Shown here piece by piece: positions 52,329 to 61,103 of a stretch of 64,000 nucleotides of DNA. Each line of letters opens with the position of its first letter. Within the stretch, counting starts at the first letter, position 1. The position numbers were made by a program, and so were the translations under genes. The stretch is taken from contig CALWKW010000001.1 of NCBI GenBank assembly GCA_944381365.1, positions 62,001-126,000 of the forward strand, read 5' to 3'. Below the pieces are notes generated by a model. It worked only from the letters and a program-made list of their open reading frames with translations. It was not told where the DNA came from and did no database searches. The stretch is from an uncultured Christensenellaceae bacterium (GTDB lineage: Bacteria > Bacillota > Clostridia > Christensenellales > UBA3700).

Positions 52329-53204
52329 TTAATTGATTCTGCCTGTAAGATAAAGACACATATCTTTGAGATTATCTGCTCTTTTGCCGTATTTTTCTAT
52401 AAAGTTTATTGCCTCTTCTTGTAAATTTGATATATACTTTTTAGATTTTTCTATACCAAGAATATCGACTACGGTAATTTTGTCGTTTTTTTCGTCTTGT
52501 TTAGTATTTTTTCCGAGAATTTCGCTTGTTGAAGTCTTGTCCAAAATATCATCGACAATCTGAAAAATTTCTCCGACTTTAGAGGCATAATTTTCTATAT
52601 CTTTTATCTCTTCATCTGATGCACCGCATTTTATTATAGAACCAACCAAAGCGCTTTGCAAGAGACACGATGTCTTTAGTCTATTGAGATGTCTTATGTC
52701 TTCCAAAGAAAACATAGATTTACTTGTATTGCTCAAATCAATGCATTGTCCGCCAATCATGCCGTTTACACCGCTGTTTTTAGCGACATATTTGATAGCT
52801 TTTAAGGCATTTTCGTCAAATATAGGATCATCTAGAAATACTTCAAATGCCATGTTTAGCAAAGCGTCTCCCGCCAAAACAGCCATTCCTTCGCCATAAA
52901 CTTTATGAGTGGTAGGCTTTCCTCTTCTTAAATCATCGTTGTCCATACAAGGCAAATCGTCATGAACCAAAGAATAACTGTGAATCATCTCTATTCCAAT
53001 AGCAAAATTGCTTACATAGTCATGACTTTTTCCCATGAATTCGCTGCCTAAATAACAAAAAGCGGGACGAATACGCTTTCCGCCGTTTTCTATGCTGTAT
53101 TTTATTGCATCAAAAATTGGCTGAATATCGCATTTGTGAGTATCAAAATAATTCTGAAGTTGTGCTAGAAAAATTTCTTTATTTTTTTCTAAAGTCTTTT
53201 TCAT
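52329..53204 (-). CDS. ispA: Geranylgeranyl/farnesyl diphosphate synthase (IspA-type)
   Basis: A 291-residue short-chain prenyl diphosphate synthase that elongates DMAPP with IPP. The first aspartate-rich motif is LVHDDLPCMDNDDLRRGKPTTH and the second is FQIVDDILD. Product length cannot be fixed by eye, but the sequence fits farnesyl diphosphate synthases of the IspA group. Start overlaps the xseB stop by one base (TAATG). Confidence 0.94.
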   Translation of the reverse strand: MKKTLEKNKEIFLAQLQNYFDTHKCDIQPIFDAIKYSIENGGKRIRPAFCYLGSEFMGKSHDYVSNFAIGIEMIHSYSLVHDDLPCMDNDDLRRGKPTTHKVYGEGMAVLAGDALLNMAFEVFLDDPIFDENALKAIKYVAKNSGVNGMIGGQCIDLSNTSKSMFSLEDIRHLNRLKTSCLLQSALVGSIIKCGASDEEIKDIENYASKVGEIFQIVDDILDKTSTSEILGKNTKQDEKNDKITVVDILGIEKSKKYISNLQEEAINFIEKYGKRADNLKDMCLYLTGRIN

Positions 53205-53416
53205 TACTCTACTTCGACCTCTTTTTCTTTTAGTCCTTCGGCACTCTCTTCCAATAGTGAGATTTTACCTTTTACTTCGTTTAACTTTTTGTTGCATTCA
53301 TTGCAAAGTTTTATGCCTTTTGTATACAAATCTATACTCTCGTCAATTGATAATTTTCCGCTTTCCAATTTTTCTACGATTGTATCCAATTCTTTAAGAG
53401 AATCTTCAAATTTCAT
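53204..53416 (-). CDS. xseB: Exodeoxyribonuclease VII small subunit
   Basis: A 70-residue helical subunit with the family N-terminus FEDSLKELDTIVEKLESGKLSIDESIDLYTKG-like order (seen from residue 3). It binds XseA to form the single-strand exonuclease. It overlaps xseA by 11 bases. Confidence 0.94.
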   Translation of the reverse strand: MKFEDSLKELDTIVEKLESGKLSIDESIDLYTKGIKLCNECNKKLNEVKGKISLLEESAEGLKEKEVEVE

Positions 53417-54593
53417 TCACGACCTCCTTTACATTTGCCAAAACATATCCGTCAGATGTGCTGAGTTTTAATTCATCGTTTTTCTTCAGCTGTTTTGCAG
53501 ATGTGACGACTTTATTATCTTTGCTGACATACCAATATCCTTTTTTTAACACCGAAAGCGGACTATTTGCGTCCAATTTTGTAGTGAGGTTTGCAAGTCT
53601 ATGTTGAGACAAAACAAAAACATTCTGCATACTTACACTCATATTTGTCTTTATGGACTGCAATTTGTGCTCGAATTTAGTACTCATTAATTTCATTTGA
53701 GAAACAATTACTGATATTTTGTTTTTCAAATCTTTTTCGTCAGATTGAATTTGTTTTTCAAGATCTCTTTTCATTCTTGATTTTGCAAATTCAATCCTAT
53801 CTCTCAATTCTGAAGTATCGTATGCAATAAGTTCTGCAGCAGCCGTAGGTGTAGCGGCTCTGTAATCTGCCACATCATCGCACAATGTGACATCGCTTTC
53901 GTGTCCCACTGCGGAAATGATGGGAGTATTGCACTCATAAATTGCTCTTACAAGTTGCTCTTCATTGAATGGCATCAATTCTTCAAAAGAACCACCGCCT
54001 CTTGCGATTATGATGACATCAAAGCCCATTTTGTCGACCTTGTATAAAGCATCTATAATGTCTTTATGTGCATCCTTGCCTTGCACTTTGACATCTTTTA
54101 TAAATATATTTATAATTTCGTTTTTTCTTCTTATAGTCCTCTTTATATCTTTAATAACTGCCCCATTAAAAGATGTGACAACACAGACTTTTGAAGGAAA
54201 CAAAGGAATAGGCTTTTTGTGCTCGATTGCAAACAAACCTTCTTTGGCAAGCTTTTGTCTAAGCATCTGAAGTTTTAATGCCAGCATGCCTTGTCCTATT
54301 GCCACGATGCTGTCTACATTAAAATTGAGTTTTCCGCCTACTGCATAATAATCTACACTGCCTTTTACTATTACGCTTTCGCCGTCTTTGGGCTGATAAG
54401 TCTTTGCACAATTAAAACAGGTACAGCTTATCTGGCATTTTTCATCCTTTAATGTAAAATATGCATGTCCTTTGAATATTTTAAACCCCGATACCTCTCC
54501 TGCGACTTTAATGTCGTGAAGATGCTCTTCTGCTCTGAATATGGAGTTTATGACAGTATTGAGTGTAGTGACATTTATTATATTATCGTTCAT
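53406..54593 (-). CDS. xseA: Exodeoxyribonuclease VII large subunit
   Basis: A 395-residue catalytic subunit. N-terminal OB domain (GEVSGFKIFKGHAYFTLKD) then the catalytic domain with IIARGGGSFEELMPFNEE and ISAVGHESDVTLCDDVADYRAATPTAAAE. It degrades single-stranded DNA from both ends. Slightly shorter than average because the C-terminal coiled coil is short. It overlaps folD by 11 bases. Confidence 0.95.
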   Translation of the reverse strand: MNDNIINVTTLNTVINSIFRAEEHLHDIKVAGEVSGFKIFKGHAYFTLKDEKCQISCTCFNCAKTYQPKDGESVIVKGSVDYYAVGGKLNFNVDSIVAIGQGMLALKLQMLRQKLAKEGLFAIEHKKPIPLFPSKVCVVTSFNGAVIKDIKRTIRRKNEIINIFIKDVKVQGKDAHKDIIDALYKVDKMGFDVIIIARGGGSFEELMPFNEEQLVRAIYECNTPIISAVGHESDVTLCDDVADYRAATPTAAAELIAYDTSELRDRIEFAKSRMKRDLEKQIQSDEKDLKNKISVIVSQMKLMSTKFEHKLQSIKTNMSVSMQNVFVLSQHRLANLTTKLDANSPLSVLKKGYWYVSKDNKVVTSAKQLKKNDELKLSTSDGYVLANVKEVVNEI

Positions 54594-55440
54594 TTTCTCT
54601 GGCTATTGCCGACATAAGAGTATTATACAAAAGCATTGATATGGTCATAGGACCTACTCCGCCTGGTACGGGTGATATGTATGAAGCTTTTTTCTCGACA
54701 TTCTCAAAATCCACATCGCCTACCAATTTTCCGTCCACTCTGTTTATGCCTACATCGATTACGATAGCACTGTCTTTTACCATATCGGCAGTGACAAATT
54801 TGGGCTTTCCTATCGCTACGACAAGAATATCGGCTCTTTTAGTAAAATCGGACATATTCTGAGTCTTGCTGTGACAAACCGTAACAGTACAATTTGCATT
54901 GAGAAGCAACATTGCCATAGGCTTTCCTACCGTATTGCTTCGTCCAATTACCACGGCATTTTTTCCCGTCAAGTCTACGCCGGTAAACTCAAGCATGTGC
55001 ATTACTCCCAATGGAGTACAGGATACCGTGCGAGGTCTGTTGAGACAAAGACAGCCTATATTTGAAGCATTAAATCCGTCTACATCCTTGCTGTCAGGGA
55101 TATAAGACAATATTCTCTGTTCATTATAACCTTTCGGCAAAGGTAATTGTACCAATATTCCGTCCACATCTTTGTCTTCGGCAAGTTGTTTTATTTTATC
55201 TACTATCTCGTCTTCGGAAGTGCCGTCTTTATATTCATAAGACAGCGAATTAAAGCCTACTTGCTTGCATCCGTTTATTTTGTTTTTTACATAAGTCTGA
55301 GAAGCGGGATCCTCTCCTACGATGATTACTGCCAATGTAGGTCTTCTTTCGTACTTTTCAAAAAATTTATTTGTATCTGATGCAATTTTTTCCAAAGTCT
55401 TTGCTGCGACTTCTTTTCCGTATATCAACATGTTGGTCAT
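54583..55440 (-). CDS. folD: Methylene-THF dehydrogenase / cyclohydrolase FolD
   Basis: A 285-residue bifunctional enzyme interconverting 5,10-methylene-THF, methenyl-THF and 10-formyl-THF. Motifs: VGEDPASQTYVKNK (catalytic Lys), GILVQLPLPKG, and the NADP-binding VIGRSNTVGKPMAMLL plus PVPGGVGPMT. It supplies formyl-THF for purine synthesis (purB is also present). Start overlaps the nusB stop (ATGA). Confidence 0.97.
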   Translation of the reverse strand: MTNMLIYGKEVAAKTLEKIASDTNKFFEKYERRPTLAVIIVGEDPASQTYVKNKINGCKQVGFNSLSYEYKDGTSEDEIVDKIKQLAEDKDVDGILVQLPLPKGYNEQRILSYIPDSKDVDGFNASNIGCLCLNRPRTVSCTPLGVMHMLEFTGVDLTGKNAVVIGRSNTVGKPMAMLLLNANCTVTVCHSKTQNMSDFTKRADILVVAIGKPKFVTADMVKDSAIVIDVGINRVDGKLVGDVDFENVEKKASYISPVPGGVGPMTISMLLYNTLMSAIARENER

Positions 55441-55850
55441 ACCTCTTTTTTAGATAGTGTATTATAAACGCCTTTGAGAACACCGTTTACGAATTTATTG
55501 CTGTTTTCCGTAGAAAAAGTCTTGACGATATCGATAACTTCGCTGATAGAGACCGCCAAAGGGATATCATCGACATATTTCATTTCGTATGTTGCGAGCA
55601 ATAAAGCTGCGAGATCGGGCTTGTAAATTCTGTCCAATCTGAAGTTTTTGCTGTTTTGAGAAATAAGTTCTATCAAATCGTCATAATGCTCATTAACACC
55701 GCTTATGACATTTTTTATGTATTCTACATCGGCATCTGTAATGTCCTCTGCACCAATCATGGTATCATAAGCCTTTTTGTCAAGCTCTCTTGTAAATAAA
55801 TATTCAAAAACAAGCTGATAAGCGTTTAATCTTGCGGTTCTTCTGCTCAT
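55437..55850 (-). CDS. nusB: Transcription antitermination factor NusB
   Basis: A 137-residue all-helical RNA-binding protein that with NusE binds boxA in rRNA operons. RRTARLNAYQLVFEYLF at the N-terminus and the C-terminal STENSNKFVNGVLKGV block are typical. AGGA before ATG. Located between asp23 and folD as in Bacillus. Confidence 0.95.
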   Translation of the reverse strand: MSRRTARLNAYQLVFEYLFTRELDKKAYDTMIGAEDITDADVEYIKNVISGVNEHYDDLIELISQNSKNFRLDRIYKPDLAALLLATYEMKYVDDIPLAVSISEVIDIVKTFSTENSNKFVNGVLKGVYNTLSKKEV

Positions 55851-55859
55851 AGTAATTCC

Positions 55860-56198
55860 TTAATTGCTGGCAACGATGCCCACTACATTGACATTTACGC
55901 TGCTAACTTTATAAAATGTAGATTTTTCTATTTCTTGTTTGATTTTTTCCTGAAGTTTGCATACGACAACGGGAATAACATATCCGTAATAAATGTTGAC
56001 GGATATTTCAATTTTTACAAATCTGTTGTCATACAAAATGACATCAATAGCTTTATTTTTGTTCTTGCTGCCAAATCTGCTTTTTTTATCGCTGCCATAG
56101 TTGACGGATACTACGCCCTCAACCTGTGATGCAGCACTTCCCGTAATAGAAGAAATGATATTGATATAGGTCTCGTTTGGTCTAGCTTCTCGTGCCAT
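55860..56198 (-). CDS. Asp23/Gls24 family protein
   Basis: A 112-residue soluble protein of the Asp23/Gls24 (alkaline-shock) family, which in staphylococci sits at the membrane and supports envelope homeostasis. The family core VEGVVSVNYG and VKIEISVNIYYGYVIPVVVCKLQEKIKQEIE is visible. GGAGGT (56212-56207) sets ATG 56198. It is the first gene of the asp23-nusB-folD-xseA-xseB-ispA-dxs operon, in the place it has in Bacillus (yqhY), though accB-accC are missing next to it. Confidence 0.9.
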   Translation of the reverse strand: MAREARPNETYINIISSITGSAASQVEGVVSVNYGSDKKSRFGSKNKNKAIDVILYDNRFVKIEISVNIYYGYVIPVVVCKLQEKIKQEIEKSTFYKVSSVNVNVVGIVASN

Positions 56199-56224
56199 AA
56201 ACAAATACCTCCTTTGCCAATATT

Positions 56225-56253
56225 ATTCTAACATATCATAATCTTTTTGACAA
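56225..56253 (-). promoter_or_regulatory. Promoter of the asp23-dxs operon
   Basis: On the - strand: TTGTCA (56253-56248), 17 bases, TAGAAT (56230-56225), about 30 bases before ATG. Confidence 0.72.
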
Positions 56254-56292
56254 GTTATATATTAATTATTAATATTTATGATATCATTATAA

Positions 56293-56332
56293 TATAAAAA
56301 AAGAAAAATGTCGGCTTTTTGAACCGACATTT
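56293..56332 (-). terminator. Terminator of the spoIIIA operon
   Basis: AAATGTCGG/CCGACATTT arms (56306-56314, 56324-56332) followed on the - strand by a T-rich run, 28 bases past spoIIIAH. Confidence 0.88.
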
Positions 56333-56359
56333 ATTAATTAATTGCTATTTTTTTGACTA

Positions 56360-56890
56360 TCACGCTGTATAAGGTACGATATAAACCTGACTTGCTGTAT
56401 AATCTGTTTCTTCCATGATTACGCCCAAAATCTTAGAAACTTCTTCGCTTGTCAACTCAGCTTTGTTTATAATAACATTGAGATTGTTTGTGCTCATTGT
56501 CACTACTGCATCGTCATAACCTTTTGCCTTGATAAGACTTTCAAGTACAAGCTCGCTTTCGATAAAAGACAACAATTCTACTTGCTTTTCCTGAGCGGAA
56601 GCTTTTACTTCTTCGCTTACGCTTTCAGAATTCAAGATTGCATCGAGATAATTAAATTCTTCTGCTCTCGCTGTTTCACGATTGCTTCTGTACGAACTGA
56701 AAAATGTTTCGACAGCATTATCGCCGTTGTTGATAACATTTTGGTCATCCTGAGGCAAGCGAGTATTAAGTACATAATTGAGCACTCCCGTTACTACCAA
56801 AAGTGCAACCATACAACAAAGTACCAACACCTTTTTGCCGTTTGCTGAAAGTTTCTTTTTTGCCTTTTCGGCCTTTTCTGTTTTTGCCAT
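56360..56890 (-). CDS. spoIIIAH: Stage III sporulation protein AH
   Basis: A 176-residue mother-cell protein with one membrane segment (about 20-39) and an extracellular ring-forming domain of the YscJ/FliF type. It pairs with forespore SpoIIQ to form the feeding-tube channel across the intermembrane space. The SESVSEEVKASAQEKQVELLSFIESE-like region and the AELTSEEVSKI end match the family (B. subtilis SpoIIIAH about 218). ATG 56890 after GGAGG. Last gene of spoIIIA. Whether spoIIQ exists cannot be seen here. Confidence 0.92.
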   Translation of the reverse strand: MAKTEKAEKAKKKLSANGKKVLVLCCMVALLVVTGVLNYVLNTRLPQDDQNVINNGDNAVETFFSSYRSNRETARAEEFNYLDAILNSESVSEEVKASAQEKQVELLSFIESELVLESLIKAKGYDDAVVTMSTNNLNVIINKAELTSEEVSKILGVIMEETDYTASQVYIVPYTA

Positions 56891-56904
56891 ATAAACCTCC
56901 AAAA

Positions 56905-57324
56905 TTATTTCTTTTCAAAAATTTGTATATCACTCGCCTGAATATTCAGCAGCGTACACAAAGCGTTTGTAATTTTTATTTTTACAAGAACATCTTGCCC
57001 GCCTTCTGCTACCACCACAACTCCCTGTATATTGTCTGTTAAGTCAAGACCTGTGCTTGTTTCATCTTCTAAAGAAGGCTTGTATGTCACAAGGACATCG
57101 CACTTGCCTACTCCGTCTATTTGCGACAGAAGATTTTTTATGCTGTTGATAATTTTGCTGTCGCTGTCATAAGATACCGCCGGCGAATCGACTGTGTTCT
57201 TGTTTATTGCATTGACACTAAAATATATGCAAATTGCTATTACAGCTATGACTAAAGCACAAATTATTTCAAAACCTTTTATTTTTTTACATTTTTTTGC
57301 AAAACTGCTCAGCTTTTCAAACAT
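56905..57324 (-). CDS. spoIIIAG: Stage III sporulation protein AG
   Basis: A 139-residue protein with an N-terminal membrane segment (about 17-37) and a ring-building domain containing LLSQIDGVGKCDVLVTYKP and VVVVAEGGQDVLVKIKITNAL. It is considerably shorter than the Bacillus protein (about 229), mainly in the linker region. It forms a large ring in the mother-cell membrane within the SpoIIIA-SpoIIQ complex. GGAG in the end of spoIIIAF serves as ribosome binding site. Confidence 0.9.
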   Translation of the reverse strand: MFEKLSSFAKKCKKIKGFEIICALVIAVIAICIYFSVNAINKNTVDSPAVSYDSDSKIINSIKNLLSQIDGVGKCDVLVTYKPSLEDETSTGLDLTDNIQGVVVVAEGGQDVLVKIKITNALCTLLNIQASDIQIFEKK

Positions 57325-57328
57325 CTTA

Positions 57329-57781
57329 TCAACTCCTTATGACTTTTACATCTCCAAGATATTTTTCAATCAGGTCTTGCAATTTTTCCAATTCTTGCGT
57401 GCTCAAGTCATCCGATGACAATATAGTAATATTCTCGATATTATACATATATTCATCATCAAAATAAATTTTATATCGAATATTGTCAAAACCTTCCGAT
57501 TGAAGAATTTTATCAAAATTATCCTTTATTTTATTGTGATATTCTGTCTTGATTGACTCATAAGAACCTTCGTCCATTTCTATTTGAACGGATTCATTGC
57601 TGAAATAATTATTTACTCCGTCCGTTGTCATCAACTTGGGAAAAGGCGAAACAATGACGAAAACCACTATTATGGAAAAAATGCCTTTAATATATTTGCT
57701 GTGTTCGCCTTCAGGCATAATGATTTCTATCAAAACACCCAAAGACACTACGCCCACAATACCTAATAACCATGCCGTCAT
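57329..57781 (-). CDS. spoIIIAF: Stage III sporulation protein AF
   Basis: A 150-residue protein with two N-terminal membrane segments (about 3-20 and 30-46) separated by the conserved PEGEHSKYIKGIFSIIVVF block, and a soluble C-terminal ring-building domain. Part of the SpoIIIA secretion-like complex. Its start overlaps the spoIIIAE stop (TGATG). Confidence 0.92.
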   Translation of the reverse strand: MTAWLLGIVGVVSLGVLIEIIMPEGEHSKYIKGIFSIIVVFVIVSPFPKLMTTDGVNNYFSNESVQIEMDEGSYESIKTEYHNKIKDNFDKILQSEGFDNIRYKIYFDDEYMYNIENITILSSDDLSTQELEKLQDLIEKYLGDVKVIRS

Positions 57782-58998
57782 CAGATTATGCCTCCGTTTG
57801 ATGTATAAATAATAAGCATTATCGTAATCAAAAACATAAAACCTGCACCGACCAAAGAAATTATAAGAAGAGTCATGTTTGATGCAATATTTGAAAGCAT
57901 TTTGCTGAACTTATTGTCGCAAACAGGCTCTATTATTCCGCTTGCAAGTTTAAGCCCCAATGATAAGACTATTATTTTGATTGTAGGCAAAGCAATGATT
58001 GACAAAATCATTATAAGTCCAATAACACCGATTGAATTTTTTATAAGCACCAAACTTGCGAGCATAAGGTCAAATCCGTCTGACAAATATCCGCCCAATA
58101 CAGGTATATAGCTTTGCATGGCAAATTTTGCAGTCTTTATCGATATGCTGTCGATCACTCCGCCGGTCAGTCCCTGAAATGTCAAAAAGGCAACAAACAG
58201 CGAAAATACACCTCCCAGAATATATGTAGCTGATGATTTGAAAAACTCTGTAAGTTTGTCAAGTTTTACGCTTTTTGTAAGATTTCCCACTATACTGAAA
58301 GCTATCGCCGCGATAAACATCGGAATAATTATTTTGGAGATAAATACGGTAATTATTGTGACAAGTGTCGTCATCATAGGTTTGAATACCGCAGAAGTAG
58401 TCACTCCGCCCAAAAGCGTGGTCATAGTCAAAAGTATAGGAAATATCGCCTGCATTAGTATGCTTATATTTGAAATAGTATTCGTTGTGAGTTTTATCAC
58501 TTTGCCTACTTCCACCATGACAATCAAAATCATGGTGCTGTATGTGGCAAAATAAATGAGTTTTTCAGTAGGTTTTTGTACAAAACCCGATGTAAATCCG
58601 CCCAAAAGGCTATAAAGTATTGCGATTGCTACAATCGTGAGGATAGTAGGCAAAATATCGAGTATGCTTTTTGACAATCCTTTTAGCATTATGTTTAGAA
58701 AATCATCAAAACCGCCCTCGTACTTTCCATAAATTATTTGTTTTGCAGTGTCAACCACATCTTTGCCAAACAGCGTTTTGTAGTCTTCAGATATATTGTC
58801 AAACAACTCTTCTAATTTTGACATATCAATGTCAGATAGATTATTTTCTATATTTTCTTCGAGTATCTCTTCTGCATCTTTATCTGTTTTTGCAAAACAA
58901 ATCTTATTGTCAGATAAAATCGCACTCAATAACAAGATTAGAAAAATAATTATAATGATATAGATTTTCGCATGTTTTTTATAAATATATTTCGTCAT
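57781..58998 (-). CDS. spoIIIAE: Stage III sporulation protein AE
   Basis: A 405-residue polytopic protein: signal-like N-terminus (about 12-36), acidic soluble region (to about 110), then about seven membrane segments. Family blocks: TTSAVFKPMMTTLVTIITVF-type sequence, GGVFSLFVAFLTFQGLTGG and GGYLSDGFDLMLASLVLIKNSIG. It is the main membrane channel candidate of SpoIIIA. Start overlaps spoIIIAD by 4 bases. Confidence 0.94.
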   Translation of the reverse strand: MTKYIYKKHAKIYIIIIIFLILLLSAILSDNKICFAKTDKDAEEILEENIENNLSDIDMSKLEELFDNISEDYKTLFGKDVVDTAKQIIYGKYEGGFDDFLNIMLKGLSKSILDILPTILTIVAIAILYSLLGGFTSGFVQKPTEKLIYFATYSTMILIVMVEVGKVIKLTTNTISNISILMQAIFPILLTMTTLLGGVTTSAVFKPMMTTLVTIITVFISKIIIPMFIAAIAFSIVGNLTKSVKLDKLTEFFKSSATYILGGVFSLFVAFLTFQGLTGGVIDSISIKTAKFAMQSYIPVLGGYLSDGFDLMLASLVLIKNSIGVIGLIMILSIIALPTIKIIVLSLGLKLASGIIEPVCDNKFSKMLSNIASNMTLLIISLVGAGFMFLITIMLIIYTSNGGII

Positions 58999-59378
58999 AA
59001 GATTTCAATGATTACATTTATAAGACTTTCTATTATTGGAAGAGCCAATAAAAATATAGTGATTTTTCCTGCAAAAGATAGTTTTTTGCCAATGCTTGCA
59101 CACCCTAAGTCTTCACATACGCTCTGACTGTATTCAGTGAGATATCCTATGCCTATAATTTTCAGAAGGCTTGCAAATATCTTATTGTCTACACCCGTTT
59201 TGTCGATTATCGCTTGAAACGAAAGTATAACTTTCGTAAAAGACGACAATGCAATTATAAGTATTATAATTCCGGTAGCAAGAGTGGACAATGCGGCATA
59301 CTGAGATTGCGTATTTTTTAATATCAGAGTACAGACAGCTCCTATGATTGCTATGCCTATAATCTTAAAAATATCCAT
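58995..59378 (-). CDS. spoIIIAD: Stage III sporulation protein AD
   Basis: A 127-residue membrane protein with about four hydrophobic segments; FASLLKIIGIGYLTEYSQSVCEDLG is the family signature (central). Small SpoIIIA component of the export-like complex. It starts seven bases after spoIIIAC and its stop overlaps spoIIIAE. Confidence 0.93.
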   Translation of the reverse strand: MDIFKIIGIAIIGAVCTLILKNTQSQYAALSTLATGIIILIIALSSFTKVILSFQAIIDKTGVDNKIFASLLKIIGIGYLTEYSQSVCEDLGCASIGKKLSFAGKITIFLLALPIIESLINVIIEIL

Positions 59379-59385
59379 AAAACAC

Positions 59386-59583
59386 CTAATATAAATTGAG
59401 CAATGATTTTAGAGTATCAAACAATCCGCTCAGCATGTCCAATACCAAAACCAACACAAGCACAAGACCGGCTATCGTGACGAAGTTTGCGATTTCATCC
59501 TTATCGCTTTTTTTGAGAATAACATTGATAATAGCTGTCAAAAGTCCTATTCCTGCAATTTTAAAAATTATATCTATTTCCAT
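59386..59583 (-). CDS. spoIIIAC: Stage III sporulation protein AC
   Basis: A 65-residue protein with two membrane segments (about 5-21 and 34-52) and the conserved polar turn KKSDKDEIANFVTIAG. ATG 59583 is chosen because AAGAGGTG is nine bases upstream. Part of the SpoIIIA complex. Confidence 0.94.
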   Translation of the reverse strand: MEIDIIFKIAGIGLLTAIINVILKKSDKDEIANFVTIAGLVLVLVLVLDMLSGLFDTLKSLLNLY

Positions 59584-59593
59584 ACACACCTCT

Positions 59594-60094
59594 TTATGCC
59601 ATTATCAGCATTATGGCTATGCCGGCAAGCAATCCTAATTTTGATAATACCGCTCCCGTAGTTTTGCTGTCTTTTTCTGCTTTATCTCTTAGTTTTTCTG
59701 CCTGAACCATAGTAAGATTTACTTTTGCAATCTGATTATCATAATCCAATGTGCCTAAAGTAAGAAAAAATTCATTCACAAATGCCCTTTCGCCTTTTTT
59801 TAGATATTTATAATCAAAAATATCTTTTATGTTTTTTTCTGTATTTTCGCCTTTTGCCAGAATTTCTTTGTACAGGACAAGAGCTTTGCATATATCCCCC
59901 TTGTTTTGCTGTACGAATTTGTCAGCAATGGATATGAGATTATCTTTTGAATAAACCATGTTGTCCTTTAAGTCTTGCAAAAAAGCTACAAAATCTTTTA
60001 GAAATCTGTATCTTTTGTCATAATACAATTTTCCAGTAATTCCTATATATGTGCTGATAAAACATAGCATTCCGCCCAATATGAGATCCAGCAT
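59594..60094 (-). CDS. spoIIIAB: Stage III sporulation protein AB
   Basis: A 166-residue protein with an N-terminal membrane segment, a helical soluble part (RYRFLKDFVAFLQDLKDNMVYSKDNL and FFLTLGTLDYDNQIAKV) and a hydrophobic C-terminus. It resembles type II secretion GspF-like components. Starts one base after the spoIIIAA stop, with GAGGT. Confidence 0.93.
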   Translation of the reverse strand: MLDLILGGMLCFISTYIGITGKLYYDKRYRFLKDFVAFLQDLKDNMVYSKDNLISIADKFVQQNKGDICKALVLYKEILAKGENTEKNIKDIFDYKYLKKGERAFVNEFFLTLGTLDYDNQIAKVNLTMVQAEKLRDKAEKDSKTTGAVLSKLGLLAGIAIMLIMA

Positions 60095-60095
60095 A

Positions 60096-60953
60096 TCAAC
60101 CTCTTCTTAAGTCAATTATTTTATCTATATTTCCAATCCCTTTTATAAGGACTATATATCTGACATATTGCAGCAGCTTGTTGTAAATACTATTTTTTTT
60201 CAAAATTTCAGGATCGCCGCTATGAACGGTGGCGAGAATCTTTACGCCGCATCTTATGCAATCCAATATACATTCCACTTCTTTTTCTCCAAAAATTTCA
60301 TCGCTTGCTATAATGTCGGGACGCATGCTTCTCACTTGAGATGCGTATGCCTGAAGTTTTGGTATGCCAAGCACCGTATCGCTGCACTCTCCTAAGTTTA
60401 TATTTTCTTTGCCCATACTCATTCCCGACAATTCTCCTCTTTCGTCAAGCACTAGAATATTAAAGCCTTCATCGGATAAATGTCTTATCATATATCTTAA
60501 AAGAGTCGTCTTTCCCAAACCTGGTCTTGACAAAATCAAAGTATTGTCAAAATGATTTATTAATTCATTTATACGCACATCTTTTATGTCGATATAATGT
60601 GGTATCCTTATGCAAAGCGATGTAATATTTTTGATAGAAGACAGATTGCCGTTTTTGATTACGCCTTCGCCGCTTATACCTATTCTTATACCTCCGTCAT
60701 AAGATATAAATCCGTCCAAAATGCTTGAATTATAAGCATATAACGAAGATTTTGTAGCGACAGCCAATACGCTCTTTATGTCTTGATCGCTTACTATATA
60801 TTCAGGCAAAAGCTTTTGGTATCTGCCGTTTTCGGCAAAATACAATGGCTTTTGTGCTCTCAGTCTTATCTCTGTAAGCCTTGAAATATCGCATTTGGAC
60901 ACAAGCTCATTGAAGATAGATACAGGCAAAAGTCTCTCAATAAATTCTTCCAT
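60096..60953 (-). CDS. spoIIIAA: Stage III sporulation protein AA (ATPase)
   Basis: A 285-residue secretion-type ATPase that powers the SpoIIIA complex. Walker A SRPGLGKTTLLRYM (about 167-180), LVLDERGELSG (Walker B-like) and MRPDIIASDEIFG are visible. The frame extends about 25 codons further 5', but MEEFIERLLP is the usual family start. ATG 60953 has no Shine-Dalgarno site; TAATAT lies five bases upstream, and GCATAC 17 bases before that, so a sporulation promoter with nearly no leader is possible but unproven. First gene of spoIIIAA-AH. Confidence 0.92.
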   Translation of the reverse strand: MEEFIERLLPVSIFNELVSKCDISRLTEIRLRAQKPLYFAENGRYQKLLPEYIVSDQDIKSVLAVATKSSLYAYNSSILDGFISYDGGIRIGISGEGVIKNGNLSSIKNITSLCIRIPHYIDIKDVRINELINHFDNTLILSRPGLGKTTLLRYMIRHLSDEGFNILVLDERGELSGMSMGKENINLGECSDTVLGIPKLQAYASQVRSMRPDIIASDEIFGEKEVECILDCIRCGVKILATVHSGDPEILKKNSIYNKLLQYVRYIVLIKGIGNIDKIIDLRRG

Positions 60954-61041
60954 ACAATATATTAATGAGGATTTTCCATAGGTATGCGGAAAGTACAAAT
61001 CTATCTTTAAAACAGCTTTTTTCGACAAAAAGCATAAAAAA

Positions 61042-61061
61042 TAAGCCGAATATATCGGCTT
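61042..61061 (-). terminator. Terminator of the Cys-rich membrane protein gene
   Basis: AAGCCGA/TCGGCTT arms with ATATA loop, followed on the - strand by TATTTTTTAT. Confidence 0.78.
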
Positions 61062-61103
61062 TTAAATCAAATTTATTATAAAAAAAGATTATATATTTAT
61101 TGA